This document shows, in pieces, positions 57,438 to 64,000 of a stretch of 64,000 bases of DNA. Source of the stretch: Centrapalus pauciflorus (taxonomy: Eukaryota; Streptophyta; Magnoliopsida; Asterales; Asteraceae); NCBI GenBank assembly GCA_020465985.1, contig JAANYP010006705.1, positions 248,001 to 312,000 on the forward strand, read 5' to 3'. How positions within the stretch are numbered: position 1 is the first letter of the stretch; each line of letters starts with the position of its first letter. The notes beneath the pieces were generated by a model. That model was not told the DNA's origin. It did no database searches and saw nothing but the letters and a program-made list of their open reading frames with translations. The position numbers were made by a program, and so were the translations under genes.

Positions 57438-60400
57438 TTAGATTCGATTTTTGGTCATGTTCATCAAGAAACAGATCACGTCACCAGCGTTTTCCTGTTT
57501 TACTTGCCTTTCATTATGTAAAAATACTAAAAACGTTGCACAAACAGGTCTGTGGTCAGAGAATCGCGACTCCCATCGTGTATATGACTTCTGATGGATC
57601 CCCTCCCCGTACCACAGTATCCTGTCACACCTGAAAATTTGAGATTCTCAGTCCTCGGTCAATGAACAAATCAAAAATTACCCTGAAACTGGGTGAAACC
57701 CGCTGATCAGAATCCACCCCGACAATTAAAAAAAAGACCGAATCTGTTTCAAGTTTTCACTTTCTGTATTAGAAAAAAAAACACGGAAAAGGCAATGTAC
57801 ACTTTGTATTTTGCAATCTAATGATTTCTTTAGTGGTTTGTAGAGTAAAAGTAGTTTCTTTGGCCACACAAGTCAAATCATACATCTTTTATCAGGAATG
57901 AACCTATGGCTTATTTTTTTGGTTAGCCAAACAGCTTTCTGGCTATTTGCGTTTTGTAAACTCAATAAGCAGATAAACAAGATCATAACATAATCGAAAA
58001 TACCCCTAAATCCTAACAATTTACAGTCATTACCATGCTGGTGTTCTCCTTTTGCTCTTCGATTTTATGGAGTCTCCAGCATACACATCTGAGTTGTAGG
58101 AGTATTTGTACGTCGGAGGAAAGAAGATCTTCCCCTCTTTCCAACCCTCAAATACTCTCCCAGCTTCCCGTTCGATCTTAAGCTATCCAAACATCCCACG
58201 AAACACAATAACAGGAAAAACGTTAAAAAAAACAAGCGAGCGCCGTTCATGTCAAGATTCAAGTTTGTTGATGTAGTTGCTATACTTCTTTTTTTACAAG
58301 AAACGAGAATCCAAGATTGTGCAGAATTACTGAAGGAATACAGGATATAGTTAATACACAAAGCCTAAATGTTTTCACAAATCATACAAACGATATTAAT
58401 ACATGCAAGTACCTGGTCCTTGTTAAGAAGAGCATCCCAGTCATTCTGCTCTAAAAGTTTCTTGGTTTCATGGTAATTAAGAGCTATTCGATAGTTCAAA
58501 TCCCCTAACCAAATAATGCGGCTGGAAAAAATTATTTGAAGATGTGATTACAATAGGATCTTGACATAATTCAGTCATGTATATAATAATGCGGATGATT
58601 GTATATAACATGCTTACTCATGGTCTAAAATTTTGTCTGGCACCTTAGCATTTTGTGTCCTACAGATCTTTGGAAATTGTGTGCTTTTAAGTATCTCTAT
58701 AACGTCTAGATTCCTACGGAGCTCGTCTCCTTCTTTCTCTCCCGATGCCAAGTGACTGCAGACAAAGCAAAAACTCGTTTGCTTGAAAGTCAAGCTCACC
58801 GAGATACAACCCTGTAAAAAAGCACAATTAATGGTATGCAACAAAAGGTTTCTCTTACATGAGTCAACCCAATCGGAAAGACTCTTTGTTAAACAGTATT
58901 TTGTTGCATACCTTATTGCCGAGATAACCCAATATCCCTCTACTTATGCAAGAAGTTCTTAAGTGGCCTATGTATGGAATAAGCTCTTTTTTGACCCAAA
59001 TTGTAACAAAAATTCCCACCATTTGCTTGCTTTTTAAAAGACTATATCTCAAATGTTGGTTCTTGCCGGTTGGCGGAGCAATGCTAACATCGCCGGCAGC
59101 AGTATTTGAGTTAAGGGCATCGTCCTCTTCGGACGAAGAGGGGTCGTCAAAACTGTTTGACTTTTGACAAGCAAAGCATGACTCCCTACCGTAATAACTC
59201 TTCCTTTCAGACTCAACAACAACAGTGCAATTGCAACTCTTAAACCTTCTTCGGCTCTCTGATCGGAAGGCTTTGCTGGCTGTTTTTAGAGATGTTCTTT
59301 GCAAGAACATTGAGCTGCTGCCACTAAACTTCCTCTCGGAAGAATTAGAATTTGTATTTGTTCTCCTTAGAGGACAATAACCGTTATTGGATGGTTTATT
59401 GAGGGACTGACTGATCAATGATAGCCATTTTGCTGCAGAACCATTATCTTCAATTACCAACACATTTCCAGCATTCAAAGGGACTATTTCTTGAAAACTG
59501 AAAATATAACACAGTTTGTAGTAACATTATGCAATCGTTTATCGTTAGCATTCTAGTATAAGTTAAGACCAAATCACAAATATCATCAAATCTACAATTG
59601 ATTTCAAGAGATGGAACAAGAACACACCCAAGAACGTATATATCCGACTGGCAATGGACTTGCAGAAGGTCATCAAGATTGAGATCACTCGAAGGAGATT
59701 TCCCTGCTACATTCCAAGTTGCTGTGAACACCCTAAGGGGAAAAAAAAAAGCAAAAAGAACTGAATAAATAAACATGTACTTCATAAAGAAAATCTTTCT
59801 GAGCCCAGTAGCAGATCCAAAATTTTGACCCTATATACCATAACAAAGTTATTTTTAGTGTATCCACAATGATAACATTGTTATTGTTTATTACATTACG
59901 AAAGTAAACATGTTCTTTTTTTCATTTGACAATGGTTAGGCTTCAACACCATTAAACCAACGAGTAATCTTATTGATTGCTCTCTGTTTTTATTTATTAA
60001 TTTTTCTTATTCCCATGTAAATTTCACTCGAGCCAACTTTGTTGACCTGGCAGGCATACCAAGTGGGTGACTTGGTGCACCAGGGTTCCTGGACTATACA
60101 TTTTGGAACGAGATCATTCCCCTGGTTCAAACAAAAAAACGATAAGGCAAAACTCATGATTTTGTACCTGAGGGACTGAATGTCCTGACTAATTGCCATT
60201 GAATTTCCTAGCAACTTTGTGCAATCCAACACACCAATCGTGCTATCAACTTGAATTTCTGTACAAGTGAGAGGCGTAAATTCAAAACCTTTTCAATTCA
60301 CCTCAAGGGTTTATTCAAAACCCATGATCAAATAAATAGGATATAAAGATCATATGGATATAAAGGCCAAAAAAGGTGTCAAAGTGATCACCCTGAAGGC

Positions 60401-60906
60401 ATTGGACTGGATATCTTTCTATGTTGCTTAGCGAAGTTAAAAAGCCAAAGACTTGAACATATTCTAACTTTTTCTTTTCATCAACTTGTTATATTCCTCA
60501 TTATCTTATCTTGAAACAATCAAGTTTATGGTCTCTAATTTGCAGGTATTTAGGACAGACTTTGACCAAAACTTAAATATCACACTAACTTTTTAGCCCA
60601 AAAAAAAAAAAGAATTCAACAAAACCAAATAAATAAATCAGAAGTTGGATGCTCAAGAAACACTCAAACCTGTGGGATCAAAAGAATTTTTCATTGCTTT
60701 TCCTTCATCTCCTCCATTGTTCAGCCTCATTGACAAAATTTTATGAATAAAGGACTGAAATGTGAAAAATCATCAAAACCTATTAATAACACAATCAGAT
60801 TTCAGAAAGAAATAAATGAATTTAAAAAATGGATTAAATTATAATAAATCAATAAACATTATCCAAAATTACAAACCCTTTTAATCTCATCGTTTTTTCC
60901 AGTCAT
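57438..60906 (-). CDS. Type I inositol polyphosphate 5-phosphatase
   Basis: Mg-dependent phosphatase that removes the 5-phosphate from inositol phosphates (such as IP3) and, in some members, phosphoinositides, damping calcium and membrane signalling. Exons, high to low: 60906-60877, 60754-60670, 60258-60168, 59732-59628, 59497-58912, 58811-58618, 58521-58413, 58182-58034, 57630-57438. Phases close for 513 codons plus stop. Motifs in order: TATWNVAGK (about 72-80), GFQEIVPL (104-111), GNKGCISVS (297-305), CSHLASGEKEGD, WLGDLNYR (368-375), EGKIFFPPTYKY, PAWCDRIL (448-455) and SDHRP with His476. Both family signatures, WxGDxNYR and PxWCDRxL, are intact. Residues about 145-265 are a Ser/Asn/Arg-rich insert, as in other plant type I enzymes. 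The short N-terminus lacks WD40 repeats, so it is not the FRA3 type. Which Arabidopsis paralog it matches best was not determined. Confidence 0.95.
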
Positions 60907-61420
60907 TTTTCACATGGGTATGATCCAGATTCCAGGATCACAATTCCTCAGCTGAAATTATCATATAACACTCCATGATCAGATTCGACACAAAGAATCC
61001 ACAAAATTACACCCTTCAAATAATGAAATCAAACAAACACCAAATTGAAATTTAAAAAATGGGGAAGATTCACCAGAAACAATGTTTCCTGATTTCTGGA
61101 AACAAAAAGTTGGTACACAATAAGGAGACATTAAAAACCCCACATGGGTTTTTCTAAAAAGAAGTCAACTCGCTGCAAAATTTATGTGGGGTTTAATGTA
61201 TGTATGTATGTGTGGATACGAAGAAACAGAGGCAGATAGGGCGGGGAGAAAGAGGGGACCTGAAAAACATTCTTGTATACTTTCGCAATCTGTTGAATCT
61301 GAAAAAAAAAATTCTATGAATCAGTCTGATTGTAATTGTGTTGATGCATTAGGGAAGTTCAAATTGGAAGGAAAGTCGTTCTGAAATTGAAAGAATGCGT
61401 ACGGTCAAATTTGGGAATAT
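60907..61420 (-). promoter_or_regulatory. 5' region of the phosphatase gene
   Basis: Holds the 5' UTR and promoter of the minus-strand phosphatase. Several AG/GT pairs (for example around 60950 and 61260) would allow a 5' UTR intron, but no start site or clear TATA box could be fixed. Plus-strand ORFs here are fortuitous. Confidence 0.3.
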
Positions 61421-63374
61421 ATATCTCTGCCAATTGAACTGTTCTTGGTGGTTTCGTGGCACCGAGCCACCGAGGTGTGTAGAAGAGTTTGTATGAGGAT
61501 AGTTTCATTTAGACCCTCGTAGTTTGGTTTTGTTTCCACATACACAATTTACATTAAATTATTTACAAAGGGGATGTATAGCGTTTATGATGTTGTTGTT
61601 TTTCTTTACTTTTTAGGGAAAATTTCATACACGTTTTTATGAAATCTCCTTATTACACATATATTCTGGTTAAACCCAAACAAAAACTCATTGGTTTTCT
61701 AAGCCCCAAGCCAAAAAAATGACCACACTTTTCATTCACCTCCGGTAGACTTCCTCCTGTTCGATCCAATCGATTTCTTTCGATGTGTACTGATTGTTCG
61801 ATTCAGATATGTATAATTCAATTCTTCCTATTAGTTGTTCATTCAAATATGTATGATTTAAGGTTTGAATTTTTTTAAGAGATGGATACTTCGTGGATTT
61901 AATAAATAAAAGAATCAAAAAAATAATGTTTTACATGATTTAATAAAATTTTATTAGATATTTGGCATAAATACGAGAGTTTTTAAAGATTTAGAATTAT
62001 ATAAACGTAATAAAAAGTTATAAGGATATATGCTTAATCATAAATTATTCAAGGACGTGTATGATATTCTTTTTTATTTTTTTTTTTTGTAATAATGATT
62101 GATTAAGAATAGATATTATAATGATTAAAATGCTAAAAAAAATATTAAGACTTAAATAAGATAAATTTAAAGTAGTAAATGATGACATAATGCCTTATAA
62201 AAAATAGTCTAAGATATTCATTATACGTTTTGACCTAATGCATGAAATAAACCAAACATATCCAAGAGCTTGTTTCATTTGCATACTAGCTTTTTTATAC
62301 AAATATCTAACTTATTGATCATTAAATATCTAAGTACCTACTTTATAGGGTCCTTAGTCATTTGATAGAAAAAGGTAAGTCTATAATGAATAGACCAATA
62401 TTTAAGATATTAATTTTTTAACGGCTAACTAATATATTTCTACTTCTAAACTATTCAGTTGCCCCAAAACATACTTTCACCAACAAAATTCAAACTTGTC
62501 TCCGATTGAAGTCGAACCAATGATCCCTCACATACATATCACCCCTCATACCAGATGGACTAAACACAACTGATATTTAAGATATTAGCGTCTCGAGAAG
62601 TTATCTTAACCCATAAATATATGTCCCAACATTAAATAAATATTGATAAACATGCATATTACATTAAGTCGTTTAGCTTAATGATCAAACATTTGAAATA
62701 CTATTAATTAATGATAAGATAACAAATATTACTAACATCTAATTACAAGTGAGACGATTATTATTATTTTTGTTTTTGCAAAATGATCGTGTTGTTTACT
62801 TATATATAAAAACATAAAAATCTTGAAGCTTGATATCATTATTATATCAACCTACTATTATTTTAGGGTCCGTTTATCTTGTGGAATGAAATTTGAAAAA
62901 ACTGAATATTTAGTAATAGTATATATCATGTTTATGGGTTGATGTATGAAATGGTTTTTAAGGTTGATAAATATATAGCTTGTACAATGTTAGGAACCTT
63001 CATTACATTACTAATAGTTAGGAATTGTGAATTCCTTTATCCGTACGTTTTAATGGAATGTAAACTAGATATCGTTCATTATTTTTGTAATCCAAAAATT
63101 CAAACACACTATAAATAAATTATAATTCTTTCAAATTCCGTTTGGTCAGCCAAACGCGACATTAGTCTTTAATTTATTCACAATTTAAAAACTACATCCT
63201 ATGTGTATCAACATTTTTTATCATCTATTTTCTGGTTTCATAATTATAACGAATCACATTCAATTATTGATAAATTTGTGTCATGACGTAAGGCTAAAAG
63301 CATACATAGTTAAATAGATTAACAAATAACAATGTGAAATTATTTCCAATTTAGAGACTATAATGTATTGCATT
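61421..63374. other. Intergenic DNA without recognised genes
   Basis: AT-rich. Near 62490-62530 is AAACTTGTCTCCGATTGAAGT, similar to the flank of the GC-rich element at 33640, suggesting a shared decayed repeat. Nothing else recognised. Confidence 0.4.
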
Positions 63375-63775
63375 GGGTTAATATTAAAAAAACTCTACAA
63401 ACTTTCATGAATTTATCGATAAAGTCACTGTATTTTTTTCTGAGTGTTTAAGTCCCTATACAATTTTTGTCTTATTCAAAATTATATATTTGGCATGTTT
63501 AGCAGGTAACTAACCGGTAAATGGTACAATGACCTAAACAAGAAAAAAGAAAGTTCAGTGACTTAATCGTGAAAATATGAAAAGAAAGTTGATTTTTTTT
63601 AATTATAAACTATCTGAGGAACTAACTGTTTTACTTGTTAAGAAGTTAGCATGTTAAAAATATATAAGTTTTAATAAGACAAACTTTGTTTAAGGACTTA
63701 AATGCTCGAAAACAAAGTTTAATGACTTAATCAATAATTGAATGAAAGTCCATGAAATTCTTTCGATATTAACCT
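63375..63775. mobile_element. Mutator-type MITE (GGGTTAATATT family), third copy
   Basis: About 400 bp from GGGTTAATATTAAAAAAAC to CGATATTAACCT, flanked by a perfect 9-bp duplication TATTGCATT (63366-63374, 63776-63784). The arms share GTTTAAGTCCCTA and TAAGGACTTAAATGCTCG words with 14827-15143. A second internal pair suggests it carries a partial duplication. Confidence 0.75.
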
Positions 63776-63784
63776 TATTGCATT

Positions 63785-64000
63785 TATTAACTTGAAAAAA
63801 GAATTAAAAAAATAAAATAAAATAAAAAAGGGGTGTTTGTTGTGTTAAGAGAAGTGTAAAAATTTAAAAGGAGAAAGTGAGTTAGCGGAAATCATTGAAA
63901 AGCAAGACTAGTTTTTAGGGGTTCAATTCACAAGAAACCCGTCAAAGTGGAAGTGGGGTTGTGATGTGTTGGGTGGTCCAACTCAGACAACGTGCAACCC
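63785..64000. other. Right-edge intergenic DNA
   Basis: No feature recognised before the window ends. Confidence 0.3.

Noticed and set aside
1..64000. CRISPR arrays, bacterial operons or viral genomes
   Set aside because: No regular spacer array was seen; genes have spliceosomal introns, and retroelement genes belong to plant LTR retrotransposons.

Overview
This is AT-rich nuclear DNA from a flowering plant. All three host genes lie on the minus strand and have introns with standard GT/AG ends. Intergenic space and introns are packed with plant transposons. The extra ORF of the Copia element resembles ORFs I associate with Asteraceae-type elements, so an asterid eudicot is likely, but that is inference.

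Layout from left to right. (1) 620-14454: organellar DNA gyrase subunit A. I placed 26 exons (906 codons); the last exon(s) fall off the left edge. One intron holds a hAT-type MITE. Another holds a complete 2.5 kb non-autonomous LTR retrotransposon with a perfect 5-bp target duplication. (2) 14.5-19.5 kb: intergenic, with a Mutator-type MITE, a short Helitron and a TIR element containing a long (TA)n tract. (3) 19520-30557: a WRINKLED1-clade double-AP2 transcription factor of 377 codons in 7 exons, including the 9-bp microexon typical of this clade. Its 5.8 kb last intron is full of MITEs. (4) 30.6-42 kb: no host gene. It holds two solo LTRs of one family in opposite orientations, a GC-rich PIF/Harbinger-like element and many foldback MITEs. 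(5) 42.0-51.0 kb: Helitron-like DNA interrupted by a young 7.9 kb Copia element. The element has 668-bp LTRs and a TTTTG duplication. It keeps gag, a protease fragment, the RNase H end and a large extra ORF after pol, but has lost integrase and reverse transcriptase. (6) 51.3-54.2 kb: a 1.8 kb near-palindromic Mutator-type foldback nested in another inverted-repeat element. (7) 57438-60906: a complete type I inositol polyphosphate 5-phosphatase (513 codons, 9 exons). (8) 61-64 kb: intergenic, with one more Mutator-type MITE.

The host genes have unrelated jobs: organelle DNA supercoiling, control of fatty-acid synthesis, and phosphoinositide or inositol phosphate signalling. Nothing suggests a cluster. 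The most unusual material is in the mobile elements: the Copia element with an extra ORF, a second internal polypurine tract and a dispersed CTG-core motif; the 1.8 kb foldback; and the LTR element inside the gyrase gene. Exon borders, reading frames and target duplications were read by eye; no search was run.
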